The notes: generated from the letters alone by a model not told the origin. Shown: positions 41,988 to 51,613, counted from the stretch's first letter. The stretch: 64,000 bases of DNA from Propionivibrio sp. (GCA_016705685.1 JADJLB010000012.1:186001-250000); one strand, 5' to 3'. A program made the numbers and translations.

Positions 41988-42386
41988 TCAAGCTTGCGTG
42001 TGGCGCGATTCGTCGTTCGTTTCCTCTTCCCGGTTGCCGATCAACTGCATGAGTCCTGCGTATGGGCGCGACTCCGGTGCCGCTTGTTCCGCGGGCAAGT
42101 GGCTTTCAAGGTCGGCAATCCGTTTGCGCTGGCCGTCGCAGGTCTTTTCCAGTTCCTCGATCCGGCGTTTCTGGCGCTTCATCAGCCACTGCGATCTGAG
42201 TGTCGCCGGAGTGGTCAGGAAGGCGATAACGATGGCGCCAAGCGCAAGGGCCAGCAGCAACACCATGGCCAGCGAGCTGTCGAAACGCCAAAGCAGAAAA
42301 TTTACGGTGACTGGGACGTTGTTCTGCATGGCAAAGGCCACGCCGACGATGGACGTAAATATGGCAGCGATGATGGTCAGTTGCAT
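41988..42386 (-). CDS. LapA-domain (DUF1049) membrane protein
   Basis: The 132-residue protein has two N-terminal membrane helices (~4-22 and ~37-60) and a cytosolic coiled coil (KRQKRRIEELEKTCDGQRKR), the build of LapA/YciS proteins that assist LPS assembly with LapB. LapB is not in the window. The ATG at 42386 has AAGGAG upstream. It follows the antiporter gene by 16 bases on the same strand. The C-terminal 40 residues are hydrophilic and variable. Confidence 0.85.
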   Translation of the reverse strand: MQLTIIAAIFTSIVGVAFAMQNNVPVTVNFLLWRFDSSLAMVLLLALALGAIVIAFLTTPATLRSQWLMKRQKRRIEELEKTCDGQRKRIADLESHLPAEQAAPESRPYAGLMQLIGNREEETNDESRHTQA

Positions 42387-42402
42387 GAAACTCTCCTTTC
42401 GA

Positions 42403-43614
42403 TCAGGTAGATTCCGAGGGCTGCCCGCGCGAAGATGCCGTGGCGGCGTCCGCTGCAGCCAAGCGATAACGGCCAACGGTGATCATGGTCGCCGAAACCA
42501 GGACCACCAGCATGACCGTCCCGTACAAAAAATGCGGCAACGAAACTGCCTCCTTGGCCGCCAAAAACAGCAGCACGGTGATCAGTCCGCGCGGAGCGAT
42601 GCACGTGAGCGGCACCAGCAGGTCGAATCGCGAGACGCGCAACATGACGTATCGACTGCCATACACGACGGCCAGCACCAGTAAGGCCGACAACCAGGAT
42701 TCAAGCGACACCAATTCCATCAAATCGGTCCAGTAGCCGAGCAGGATGAAAAAGAACCCGCGCACGGCGAATGTTAACTCCAGGATCAGCAGCTTGAATT
42801 CCTCAAGGGTCGTTTCGTATTGCTCGTCCAGCCAACCGCGAAACGGGCGCAACCTTACGATCAACCCAGGGTTATTCAACATCAGACCAAACAGCAAGAC
42901 CAGAATCAGCGGCGACAGGTGCATCAACTTGCCTGCGGCATAAAGTCCGAAAAGACCCGCCAACAAAGGCGTGAAACGAATATGGCCGTCAATGCGCATC
43001 AGGATCAGCACCAGGCCAACGGCACAGATGACCGCCAGGAACAGCGAAAGCACGCCACCCCCGATCAACCCCATGAGGGCTCCACCAAGGGTGCCATCGG
43101 AGTTGAGTAGCGAGAAAAATACGAGCACGCCCAGAATGTCCGAAAATGAACTTTCATAAATCACGAACTCCCGTCCCCATGGCGGGAGAAAACCGCTGCT
43201 GGGAATAGCAATCGTGCTGCTGATCACTGCGAAAGGCACTGCCAGAACCGCGGACTGGTGGAGCGTCAAGTCAAGGGCCAGGTAGGCGACCAGCGTGAAG
43301 AGGGCCGCACATGAAACAAGACCGCCAAAGGCCATCAAGAAGCCGCTCGACGCTGCCCGCAGACGATCCCGACGCAGCTTGATGTCGAGCGCACCTTCGA
43401 GCACGATCAAAATCAGACCAAGGGTGCCGACGATGGGCACGGCCGCGCCGATACCCTCCAGAGCAAGTCCGAAACTCGCCAGAACCGGTTTGCCGGCGAG
43501 GCCAGTGGCGATCAGGAGGATGGCGGAGGGTATGCCGGCGGTGCGACCCAATCGCTCGACGCCGAAAGCAAGAAGCAAAAAGATCGAGGCGATAAGAATG
43601 GCCTGGTAGGTCAC
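42403..43614 (-). CDS. cation:proton antiporter (CPA family)
   Basis: The 403-residue protein has about 12 membrane helices with the sodium/hydrogen exchanger layout, including the core segment SSTIAIPSSGFL and FVIYESSFSDILGVLVFFSL, where the Asp is the likely ion-binding residue. It probably exchanges Na+ or K+ for protons at the inner membrane. The usual C-terminal regulatory TrkA domains are absent. Its start overlaps the stop of the diguanylate cyclase gene by ATGA (43611-43614), so an operon with it and lapA is likely. Confidence 0.88.
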   Translation of the reverse strand: MTYQAILIASIFLLLAFGVERLGRTAGIPSAILLIATGLAGKPVLASFGLALEGIGAAVPIVGTLGLILIVLEGALDIKLRRDRLRAASSGFLMAFGGLVSCAALFTLVAYLALDLTLHQSAVLAVPFAVISSTIAIPSSGFLPPWGREFVIYESSFSDILGVLVFFSLLNSDGTLGGALMGLIGGGVLSLFLAVICAVGLVLILMRIDGHIRFTPLLAGLFGLYAAGKLMHLSPLILVLLFGLMLNNPGLIVRLRPFRGWLDEQYETTLEEFKLLILELTFAVRGFFFILLGYWTDLMELVSLESWLSALLVLAVVYGSRYVMLRVSRFDLLVPLTCIAPRGLITVLLFLAAKEAVSLPHFLYGTVMLVVLVSATMITVGRYRLAAADAATASSRGQPSEST

Positions 43615-44510
43615 AGGGATTCCCAGGCCTTGGGCTGGCTGACGGTGGCGATTCCCTCAACACGCCGAGCCCTGACGCCACGTTTGCCGTCTCGCTTGAT
43701 TTCATACATCACGGCATCGGCGGAACTCAGCATGGCGGAAAAGCCGCACTCCGCACTATCGAACCAGGCGATACCAACGCTGACGCTGACGGGGGGAAAT
43801 TCATTCATGGCTTGATTGACCGAGGCGGCGATCTTTTGGCCGGCTTCGGTAGCGGCGTTGTAGCCAATCTCCGGCAACAGGATGGCGAACTCATCGCCGC
43901 CCAGGCGCGCCACATAGTCCGTCGTCCGCAACGTCTTCTGCAAAGCGAGGGCCACCGCCCGGAGCGCCCGGTCACCGGCACCATGGCCCCGGCTGTCGTT
44001 GAGGAGCTTGAAGTCGTCCAGATCAAGAAAGGCGACGGCGATGTGATGCCCATAGCGTTGGCAGCGCCTGGCTTCGGCTTCGCCCGCTTCAAAGAATGCA
44101 TCCCGATTGAGCAAGGTCGTCAAGGCATCGTGGCGGGCCATTTCCTGCACCCGAGACAGCAAGGTCTGTACTTGAACAATCAGGTAAGAAACAAAGCTAT
44201 ATGTAGCGAAACGGGTGAGGCCATTCACGAACGGAATCCAGTCGCTGCTGAACTGCCTATCTGCCAGTACGTCTACGCCTACCCACATCACGGCGGCCAA
44301 CAGCGAGAACAGGAAGCCATCCCGCCGTCCACCGGTCCAGGCAACGGCCACCACAGGAAGAATGATTGCCGATGAAAAGGCATATTCGGTATCCATAGCC
44401 GTGTGCAGGAAACCAAGCGTCATGACGGCGGTCAGACCAAGAATCCATGCAATCACCCGGAAGCGTTGTTCGGCATGCCGGGCCAGGAAAGTCATGACCA
44501 CATTGACCAT
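43611..44510 (-). CDS. membrane diguanylate cyclase (GGDEF)
   Basis: The 299-residue protein has four to five N-terminal membrane helices (~15-125) that probably form a sensor, and a C-terminal GGDEF domain with the intact active site RLGGDEFAILLPE. An inhibitory-site R-x2-D (RTTD) lies five residues before it. It should make c-di-GMP with product feedback. Effectors and partners in the window include a YcgR protein at 61868 and a GGDEF-EAL protein at 51614. The start at 44510 is uncertain; ATG 44495 is an alternative. Confidence 0.92.
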   Translation of the reverse strand: MVNVVMTFLARHAEQRFRVIAWILGLTAVMTLGFLHTAMDTEYAFSSAIILPVVAVAWTGGRRDGFLFSLLAAVMWVGVDVLADRQFSSDWIPFVNGLTRFATYSFVSYLIVQVQTLLSRVQEMARHDALTTLLNRDAFFEAGEAEARRCQRYGHHIAVAFLDLDDFKLLNDSRGHGAGDRALRAVALALQKTLRTTDYVARLGGDEFAILLPEIGYNAATEAGQKIAASVNQAMNEFPPVSVSVGIAWFDSAECGFSAMLSSADAVMYEIKRDGKRGVRARRVEGIATVSQPKAWESL

Positions 44511-44534
44511 TTGATGGGATACGCCTCTTACGGT

Positions 44535-45353
44535 CTATCGTTGCGTTACGAACGGTAACTCGGCAACCACCAGAGCACCGGCGAGGATCACTCCCCAGGA
44601 GAGATACAGCCAGGCAAGAAAGATGGGCACTGCAGAAAAAGCCCCGTACATCACCGTGTACGTTGGGAAATTGGCAACGTAAAGGCCAAACAGTCGTTGC
44701 ATGGCAACAAAACCCAAAGCGGCACTCACCCCGCCAATCATGGCATGCCATCGTGAAACCGGGCGGTTGGGGACGCCCCAGTAGAGCAGTGCGAAGAGCA
44801 CCGCGGTAAACAAGACGGGGAGCACGCGAAAGAACGTCGCGCGCACCCACAGGGGTTCATTGACCAGCCCGAAAGAAACACCCGCAAGCAAAGTAATCAG
44901 GGTCAGGCTACCGCCAAACGCCACTGGGCCGAGCAGTAGCGCAGTCAGATGCATCGCCAAGCGTTTGACGATGGGGCGCTGCTTCCTGATCTTCCAGATG
45001 GCGTTGAATGCATGTTCGATGGTCAGCGTCTGCATCAGCGCCGTAACGACCAGCGCGATACCGCCAATCAACGGAACACCGCCGGCGCGATGAGCAAACT
45101 GGCCGAGAAACCTGGCGATAACGACGCCCGCCTTGTCCGGCAAAAGATTGGCCAGCAAGAATCTTTCCAAAGCCGCGCTCACGCCGTTCGCAAACGGGAA
45201 ATACGAGATCAAACCTAGGCCAACGGCAATCATCGGCACCAGCCCAAGCAGTGTCGAAAACGAAAGCGCAGCTGCCGTCTGCGTCAAACGTTCGCCAAGA
45301 AATCGGCGAACGACGCGGAATGTCAGCAGGAAAGGCACAAGCAGTCTGCGCAT
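44535..45353 (-). CDS. YihY/UPF0761-family inner membrane protein
   Basis: The 272-residue protein has six membrane helices and the YihY pattern: LTQTAAALSFSTLLGLVPM, FNAIWKIRKQRP and FLAWLYLSWGVILAGA. The family was once called RNase BN by error; its real function is unsettled and may concern envelope transport. Here the C-terminus is short (ELPFVTQR), without the long tail of some members. It precedes the diguanylate cyclase gene by 24 bases on the same strand. Confidence 0.93.
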   Translation of the reverse strand: MRRLLVPFLLTFRVVRRFLGERLTQTAAALSFSTLLGLVPMIAVGLGLISYFPFANGVSAALERFLLANLLPDKAGVVIARFLGQFAHRAGGVPLIGGIALVVTALMQTLTIEHAFNAIWKIRKQRPIVKRLAMHLTALLLGPVAFGGSLTLITLLAGVSFGLVNEPLWVRATFFRVLPVLFTAVLFALLYWGVPNRPVSRWHAMIGGVSAALGFVAMQRLFGLYVANFPTYTVMYGAFSAVPIFLAWLYLSWGVILAGALVVAELPFVTQR

Positions 45354-45530
45354 GGTTTCAGCAGACTTTCAATGCGGCGTTCATAGCACCCATGACGCCG
45401 ACAACGCTCGGTTCAAATGTATTTTCCGCATGACAATCTCCACCTGAGCGACGGGTCCGGGACAGGCAAGTCATGCAACAAAATGCGTTCAACCGACCCC
45501 AGCGACCACACGTTCAGTGTTTCATCATAC

Positions 45531-45554
45531 GCTCCTTGGGCGCAACCAAGGAGC
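45531..45554. repeat. perfect 9-bp inverted repeat (hairpin)
   Basis: GCTCCTTGG and CCAAGGAGC flank a 6-base loop (GCGCAA). It lies about 280 bases past the doxX stop. No T-run follows on either strand, so a classic terminator is not clear. Confidence 0.6.
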
Positions 45555-45661
45555 TTGGGTCCTGGTCAGCCTACGAGGATGCGGGAGAGTCCATGCCGTA
45601 AAACAGGACCGGATGCCAAGTGTCGCTACCAAGGGGTAGGCGGCTTCACCCCCCGCCGGCA

Positions 45662-45683
45662 CGTTCTGCGTTAACGCGGAACG
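45662..45683. repeat. 22-bp near-perfect palindrome
   Basis: CGTTC-T-GCGTTAACGC-G-GAACG is symmetric except for one mismatched pair. Its size fits an operator for a dimeric regulator. No regulator gene is adjacent. Confidence 0.5.
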
Positions 45684-45832
45684 GGCCATGCACACCACGC
45701 AAAATACCAGCAGCGTCAACTTCGCTGTTGTTTCGCTGGCCTGATCGAATAAGATTTAGAGCGTTTCCAGCATCAGGGTTGGCACGGCGTGGCGTGGAAT
45801 CGACAGGTAACATCTCTCGGATATTCTTCCGC

Positions 45833-46339
45833 TCAGCCCCCGATGCTGGCCCAACGCGCTCTGAACCAGTCGTCCAGCGACCAGCGGCCGGGGCCATGCA
45901 ATAGAGTTACGAGGAGCAGTGCGCCCCACAGGACATGATCCTGACGGCCAAGGTCGGAGATGTCCGCGTAAGAAATCACGGCAACGACATTCATCACCGA
46001 TAGGCCGGCCGCGCCGAATCGGCCGGCAAGACCGAATGCCAGAAGAACCGGCAGCCCCAACTCGCCGGCGGCGCCCATGAAAGCAGCGAGCTCTGGCGGC
46101 AAAACGGGTACGTGGTACTCATATTGAAAAAGCGCCACGGTCGAGCCCCAATCCTGAATCTTGGTGAGGCCGGACTTGAAGAAGACGCTGGCGACATAGA
46201 GCCGGATGGCCAGATCGAAAGCGGGTGTCAGCCACCTTTCGATCAGCGCGATGCCACGGCTGGCAAAAGACAGGGCACAGCTGCCCGATCGGGCCAAACG
46301 ACCAAACGGTGGATTACAAGCGCTGGCCAAGTTGCTCAT
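45833..46339 (-). CDS. DoxX-family membrane protein
   Basis: The 168-residue protein has four membrane helices with the DoxX signature RLYVASVFFKSGLTKIQDW and GAAGELGLPVLLAFGLAGRF. DoxX proteins are frequent last genes of bufferin (buf/hvf) operons, where they may handle electrons or metal at the membrane; the exact role is unknown. The gene starts 1 base after bufC2 with AGGAGA upstream, so it clearly belongs to the operon. The first 30 residues form an unusual hydrophilic extension. Confidence 0.92.
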   Translation of the reverse strand: MSNLASACNPPFGRLARSGSCALSFASRGIALIERWLTPAFDLAIRLYVASVFFKSGLTKIQDWGSTVALFQYEYHVPVLPPELAAFMGAAGELGLPVLLAFGLAGRFGAAGLSVMNVVAVISYADISDLGRQDHVLWGALLLVTLLHGPGRWSLDDWFRARWASIGG

Positions 46340-46340
46340 T

Positions 46341-47192
46341 CTATTCTCCTGTAATCACGCTGATGTTCGTGTTCGAATGGTCCCGATTGGATGCCGGCAA
46401 GGTAAATCCAGTGAGCGTCCCTGTGTTGATGAAGCGGTGAAGCGCCACAGCCGGATTGAAGCCATCCGCCGCTTTCATCGCCATGACGATGGCTTGCCCC
46501 AGGGGCTGCCCGGACTGTAGGGCGCGCAGAAAAACCGCTTCGCCAGCGCCTAGCGTCAGTACCGAGACTCTTCCTTCGCTCCGAACGACCAGCCCACGGC
46601 ATTTCAAAGGCGACGAAATATCGATCCCGGCCAGCACGGCATCGCGATCATTCTTGGCCAACTGATGCGCCTGCCAGAGGTCCACCAACGACCAGGGCGA
46701 CTCGATGAGTGCAGTGCCTGCCCACACCCCGATCAGCACGTCGGCATGCCTGGCAACCGGTACGGCGGCCAGCGCCGCCAGGTCGAATGCCGGGTCATCG
46801 ACGGCACCATAAGCGACGAGCAAGGCCCACTCAAGGCGCGCCATGTCAGGCAAATAGGGCAGTTCCAGTCTCAGCGGCGACTCTTCCAGAAACATCGCCA
46901 GATCGTGTCCGTAGGCATTCAGATCGCCGCTTCCACTCGGATAGTCCGCGCTGTACCGATCGGCCAGCTGGCGGAAGCGCTGCTGCCCGAGAAGCTGCGC
47001 CACTACTGGATAAGTCGAGGCCAGTGCGCTGCGCCAGTTGCCGTTCACGTTGCGCCGATACGCCGCCAGCCGACGCTCGACAACGGCTTCAGGTTCGCTA
47101 AACATCACTCCCGGCATCAATTGCCGACCGGCTGTCACGCCATTGAGCAGAGCGCCACCGAACGCGGCTTGCCATTCAGGCAGCGAGCGCAT
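46341..47192 (-). CDS. bufC2: BufC/HvfC-type partner of MNIO enzyme (DUF2063), cluster 2
   Basis: The 283-residue protein has the DUF2063 N-terminal domain (~8-105, with RRLAAYRRNVNGNWRSALAS, TYPVVAQLLG and YPSGSGDLNAYGHDLAMFL) and a variable C-terminal domain. It is the expected partner of the MNIO enzyme encoded just upstream. The ATG at 47192 has AGGGAGG 5 bases upstream and lies 17 bases inside bufB2; a longer frame to 47288 has no support. It is about the same size as BufC1 but only distantly similar to it. Confidence 0.92.
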   Translation of the reverse strand: MRSLPEWQAAFGGALLNGVTAGRQLMPGVMFSEPEAVVERRLAAYRRNVNGNWRSALASTYPVVAQLLGQQRFRQLADRYSADYPSGSGDLNAYGHDLAMFLEESPLRLELPYLPDMARLEWALLVAYGAVDDPAFDLAALAAVPVARHADVLIGVWAGTALIESPWSLVDLWQAHQLAKNDRDAVLAGIDISSPLKCRGLVVRSEGRVSVLTLGAGEAVFLRALQSGQPLGQAIVMAMKAADGFNPAVALHRFINTGTLTGFTLPASNRDHSNTNISVITGE

Positions 47193-48057
47193 CGTCCACC
47201 TCCCTTTGCCGTGCGCCAGCCGCTTGCAACCGCCGCTCGGCTTGCGCAGCCTCGCCCTGCAGCTCGGCCAGCGACGGAATATCGGCATCCCATTCGATCA
47301 GTGTCGGCCGGGGTCCAAAACGTTCGAGCGCGTACTCGTACAGCGTCCAGACCGGGGCATGCACCGGCTGACCATGCGTGTCGATGAGAAAGTCCTCACA
47401 CGTCTCAAAACCTGCCAGATGCATCTCGCCAACCCGCTCAGGCGGAATGGCGTCGATGTATGTCTTCGCAGAAAAACCATGATTACAGGCCGAAACGTAA
47501 ATATTGTTGATGTCGAGCAGAATTCCGCAACCGCTTTGCTGCGCCACGGCAACAAGGAAATCCCATTCCGGCATGGTCGAATCGGCAAATTGCAGGTAGC
47601 TCGACACATTTTCGATCAGAATCTGCCGCCGCAGGCGATCCTGCACGCGGCCAATGCGATCGACCACGTGCCGCAACGCCTCTTCGGTATACGGCAAGGG
47701 CAGCAAGTCGTTGAAGTGCCGCGCACCGAAGGATGACCAACACAGGTGCTCGGAAATCGCCGCCGGTTCGATGCGCTGGGCCAGCGTGGCCAGCTTTTCC
47801 AGGTGCGCGTCGAACAAGGTATCGACTGCGCCAAGCGACAAGCCGACACCGTGCAGGCTCAAGGGATAGGCCTGCCGGAGCTGTTGCAAGAACCCGATCG
47901 CAGCGCCGCCGGTGCTGAAGAAATTCTCGCTATGCACTTCCCACCACGCTACCGCCGGTCGCTCGGCGAGCACTTGCGCATGGTGCGGCGCGCGCAAGCC
48001 AATTCCGACGGCCAGCGGTAGTGTGTCAAGGCTCGCAGGTTCAGTTGAGGCAAGCAT
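47176..48057 (-). CDS. bufB2: MNIO-family (DUF692) enzyme BufB, cluster 2
   Basis: The 293-residue protein has the MNIO ligand set: SENFFSTGG, HGVGLSLGAVD, SEHLCWSS, IENVSSYL, LLDINNIYVSACNHGF, MHLAGF, DTHGQPV and IEWDADIPSL. It should oxidise cysteines of the BufA2 precursor using a multinuclear iron centre. The ATG at 48057 is chosen; a GTG at 48075 would add six residues and has no better ribosome site. The C-terminal 40 residues form a charged helix (LQGEAAQAERRLQ) not seen in BufB1. It begins 37 bases after bufA2. Confidence 0.93.
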   Translation of the reverse strand: MLASTEPASLDTLPLAVGIGLRAPHHAQVLAERPAVAWWEVHSENFFSTGGAAIGFLQQLRQAYPLSLHGVGLSLGAVDTLFDAHLEKLATLAQRIEPAAISEHLCWSSFGARHFNDLLPLPYTEEALRHVVDRIGRVQDRLRRQILIENVSSYLQFADSTMPEWDFLVAVAQQSGCGILLDINNIYVSACNHGFSAKTYIDAIPPERVGEMHLAGFETCEDFLIDTHGQPVHAPVWTLYEYALERFGPRPTLIEWDADIPSLAELQGEAAQAERRLQAAGARQREVDDALAA

Positions 48058-48093
48058 GCCGGGATTCCGTAGCACGGCGTGGCCTGGCCGGGA

Positions 48094-48384
48094 TCAACCC
48101 TTCTTCATCTGCGCGAGTTCGGCCGCCGCTTTCAAGTTGCCGCCCAATTTTTCGCAACTGCCCTTGTCGACATACTTCCAGTCATTGGGATCCTTATCGA
48201 CGGTCGACGTGCCGGCGCAAGCATGTTTGGAATACTTGCCGCCGCAGTCGTTCTTGCCGGCCATGGCAATGCCGTAACATTTTTCTTTTTCGGCGGCGGC
48301 AAAGGCAGCGCCCGAAGAGGCGCTGAGTCCAAGAGCGAGAAGGCCGGCAATGGCGGCTTGAGCAAGGCTATTTTCGGATTTCAT
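48094..48384 (-). CDS. bufA2: BufA2-type bufferin metallophore precursor
   Basis: The 96-residue peptide has a signal sequence (cleavage near AAFAAAE, ~30) and a mature part with four cysteines: [25 protein letters not shown] and KGSCEKLGG. This matches the BufA2 type (DUF2282-like) of bufferins, distinct from the six-cysteine BufA1 encoded 7 kb away. The ATG at 48384 has GGAGA 7 bases upstream. It lies 75 bases after the anti-sigma gene, and the sigma/anti-sigma pair is its likely regulator. Confidence 0.93.
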   Translation of the reverse strand: MKSENSLAQAAIAGLLALGLSASSGAAFAAAEKEKCYGIAMAGKNDCGGKYSKHACAGTSTVDKDPNDWKYVDKGSCEKLGGNLKAAAELAQMKKG

Positions 48385-48459
48385 ATCAGTCTCCAGTTGA
48401 TGAGTGGGTATTTCGAAAAACTATGTTTCTTCAATAACCGACTCTCCCGGAAACTTGAA

Positions 48460-48633
48460 TCATTCTCCGGGAAAGCGCCTGAACGCCTGGCGCATCAAAT
48501 CAATCTGTGCGTCAAAACGCCGGCAGGTGGTGCAGATCATTAGATGCAAACGCATTGAAAAACGTTCAGTCAGGCCGAGCTCGCGATCCTGCGCAGCAAT
48601 CACCAACCGGTGAACTTCCCTGCAAGATTTCAT
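48460..48633 (-). CDS. small zinc-finger anti-sigma-like protein (57 aa)
   Basis: The 57-residue protein starts MKSCREVHRLVIAAQDRELG and carries H-x3-C-x2-C (LHLMICTTC), the zinc-binding anti-sigma (zf-HC2) signature; the first Cys completes the site. There is no membrane helix, so it would be a soluble anti-sigma. It starts 5 bases after the sigma factor stop. Many such redox- or metal-sensitive anti-sigmas release their sigma when the zinc site is disturbed, which would suit a copper response; this is inference. Confidence 0.85.
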   Translation of the reverse strand: MKSCREVHRLVIAAQDRELGLTERFSMRLHLMICTTCRRFDAQIDLMRQAFRRFPGE

Positions 48634-48638
48634 TCCCG

Positions 48639-49199
48639 TCACCCCGCGCTGAACCAACGCAATTGCAAGCACTCCCGCAATCGCATGCGTGCCCGATAAA
48701 GCACCACCCAACAGTTAGACGAACTCATCTTCAATTCCTTACAAATTTCTTCAGTCTCGAACCCGAGCACCTCGCGCATGGTGAAAACGCGGGCCACATT
48801 TTCCGGCAGGGCCTGCATGCACAACTCCAGGACATCGTAAAAACCGCGCTGCTCGAGCACTGCCGACGGGTCGCCCCAGTCGCCCGGCGCCTCCTGCCAA
48901 TGGCCGGAACCGTCGAAGAGCGCGTCGAAATCCTCATCGCCCTGGTCATCGACCAGCGGCAGCGACCCCTCGCGCGAACCGCGCCGCATCAGGTCGACAA
49001 TCTTGTTGCGCAGTATGGATATCGCCCAGGTCTTGAGCTGAGAGCGTCCGGAAAACTTGCTCTTGCCCTCCAGCGCGGCCAGCAGCGTTTCCTGAACCAC
49101 ATCTTCAGCCGCCGCTTCATCGCGCAGTTGCAGCATGGCGAAGCGCAACAGCGTTGGCCGCAATTTCTGCAGGGAATTTTGGAGGTCGGTATCGCTCAT
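48639..49199 (-). CDS. ECF-type RNA polymerase sigma factor
   Basis: The 186-residue protein has region 2 (LRFAMLQLRDEAAAEDVVQE, then LKTWAISILRNKIVDLMRR) and region 4 (LPENVARVFTMREVLGFETE followed by EICKELKMSSSNCWVVLYRA). Between them is an acidic linker (DDQGDEDFDALFDGSG). It is followed by its anti-sigma gene and the bufferin-2 genes. A promoter-like motif shared with bufA1 lies inside its own region-4 coding sequence, reading towards the anti-sigma gene. It probably activates both bufferin clusters in response to copper or thiol stress. Confidence 0.93.
   Translation of the reverse strand: MSDTDLQNSLQKLRPTLLRFAMLQLRDEAAAEDVVQETLLAALEGKSKFSGRSQLKTWAISILRNKIVDLMRRGSREGSLPLVDDQGDEDFDALFDGSGHWQEAPGDWGDPSAVLEQRGFYDVLELCMQALPENVARVFTMREVLGFETEEICKELKMSSSNCWVVLYRARMRLRECLQLRWFSAG
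48715..48743 (-). promoter_or_regulatory. intragenic ECF-type promoter motif (sigma autoregulon)
   Basis: On the minus strand TGTAAGGA (48743-48736), 14 bases and CGTCTAA (48721-48715) match the bufA1 upstream motif exactly, with two more identical T bases before it. The predicted start near 48708 lies 75 bases before the anti-sigma ATG. It overlaps codons for region 4 of the sigma factor. Confidence 0.5.
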
Positions 49200-49212
49200 C
49201 GCGCTACTCTAG

Positions 49213-50210
<998 letters not shown>

Positions 50211-50211
<1 letters not shown>

Positions 50212-50855
50212 TGGCCGACCGATCGCGCACCTGGCTTTTCGATCTCGACAACACGCTTCACGACGCCAACCCGTTCATCTTCCCGCACATCAACCGCTCG
50301 ATGATGACTTACATCTGCGAGCACCTGGGCGTCGATGAAACCGAGGCGAATCGGCTCAGGCAACTTTACTGGCAACGTTATGGCGCCACGCTGCTCGGCC
50401 TGATGCGCCACCACGGCACCAACCCCCACCACTTCCTGCACCACACCCACCAGTTTCCGGATCTTCAGCAGGCGGTTATCGCTCAGCGTGGCCTCAAGGC
50501 CATGCTCCGCCGCTTACCGGGCCGCAAGATCGTCTTCTCCAACGCCCCACTCAGGTATGCCGAATCGGTATTGGCGATTACCGGTATCCGGCATTGTTTC
50601 GACGCCATCTACACGGTCGAGCGCTTGCGCTTTCAACCCAAACCGGCCATCGGCGGCTTCCTGCGCCTGTTGCGCGACGAACAGCTCAGGCCGCCTACCT
50701 GCATTCTGGTTGAGGACTCGCACATCAACCTGAAAATGGCCAAGCGTATCGGAATGAAAACCGTGTGGGTAAGCACCTGCACACAACAACCGCCTTATGT
50801 AGACTTGAAAGTAAATACGGTTCTCGATTTGCCGCGGCACCTCGGACGGCTATAA
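50211..50855 (+). CDS. HAD-family pyrimidine 5'-nucleotidase
   Basis: The 214-residue protein has the HAD motifs TWLFDLDNTLHDA (motif I with both Asp), FSNAPLRY (motif II), the Lys in FQPKPA (motif III) and LVEDSHINL (motif IV). It resembles the yeast SDT1-like pyrimidine 5'-nucleotidase group that dephosphorylates UMP and CMP. It is translationally coupled to argB and followed by slmA. I recall this argB-HAD-slmA order from Betaproteobacteria. The substrate is inferred from the family. Confidence 0.92.
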
Positions 50856-50893
50856 TCAACCCCGCCGAAATATCGAACCCTGGGGGCAACATC

Positions 50894-51490
50894 ATGGCGA
50901 AACCTGGCGAAAGAAAACTGCAAATCCTGCAAACGCTGGCCGTAATGCTGGAAAACCCGACGGGCGAAAAAATCACGACCGCCGCCCTGGCCGCCAGACT
51001 CGACTGCTCCGAAGCCGCCCTGTATCGCCACTTCGCCAGCAAGGCACAGATGTTCGAAGGCCTGATCGAGTTTATCGAAAGCAGCCTGTTCGGCGTCATC
51101 AACCAGATATCCGCCGAGGAAGCGCAGGGCCTGCAACAGGTCGAGCATATTCTGGCGCTGCTGCTCAACTTTGCCCAACGCAATCGCGGCATGACCAAAG
51201 TGCTGACCGGCGATGCGCTGGTCAATGAGAATGAACGCCTGCAGGCCCGCATCAACCAGCTGCACGACAAGATCGAAGCCGCGCTCAAGCAGGCGCTACG
51301 CGTCGCCGCGACTCAGGAACAACTCTCGGCCAGCGCGGATTTCGGCGCTCTGGCCAATATCCTGCTCTGTCATGTCGTCGGTCGCTGGCAGCAATACGCA
51401 AAAAGCGGCTTTGCCCGAGAGCCGATGGCCCAATGGCCGCAGCAGTGGCCGATGCTCTTGATGGCCTGCCTGAGCCAGAGGCCAAACTGA
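50894..51490 (+). CDS. slmA: nucleoid occlusion factor SlmA
   Basis: SlmA is a TetR-fold DNA-binding protein that blocks FtsZ assembly over the nucleoid. The 198-residue protein opens MAKPGERKLQILQTLAVMLE, has the HTH in ITTAALAARLDCSEAALYRH and the SlmA-type body with NRGMTKVLTGDALV, which distinguishes it from ordinary TetR repressors. The ATG at 50894 has GGGGG 6 bases upstream; a longer frame upstream is not conserved. No binding sites are claimed in this window. Confidence 0.95.
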   Translation: MAKPGERKLQILQTLAVMLENPTGEKITTAALAARLDCSEAALYRHFASKAQMFEGLIEFIESSLFGVINQISAEEAQGLQQVEHILALLLNFAQRNRGMTKVLTGDALVNENERLQARINQLHDKIEAALKQALRVAATQEQLSASADFGALANILLCHVVGRWQQYAKSGFAREPMAQWPQQWPMLLMACLSQRPN

Positions 51491-51613
51491 AGCGCGATTC
51501 ATGATCATCGTCGTGGGAGCGCTGCCGCGAACTTCCCCGCGTTACGCTGTGGACGGCAAGCTTCCCGCCTGATACCTTTGCTGCTCATCCGATTGGACAA
51601 GGCCACTTAAACG

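Larger units (their letters stand above)
45354..45832. other. 479-base region without a convincing gene
   Basis: This region lies between doxX (ending leftwards at 45833) and the yihY start (45353). Short open frames occur on both strands but lack ribosome sites, start with TTG or are low in complexity. It holds a 9-bp hairpin (45531-45554) and a 22-bp near-palindrome (45662-45683). It probably contains the yihY promoter and the end of the bufferin-2 transcript. Confidence 0.5.

Noticed and set aside
45525..45897. Short frames on both strands between yihY and doxX
   Set aside because: TTG or unsupported starts, no conserved motif, and one overlaps a palindrome; not enough for a gene call.
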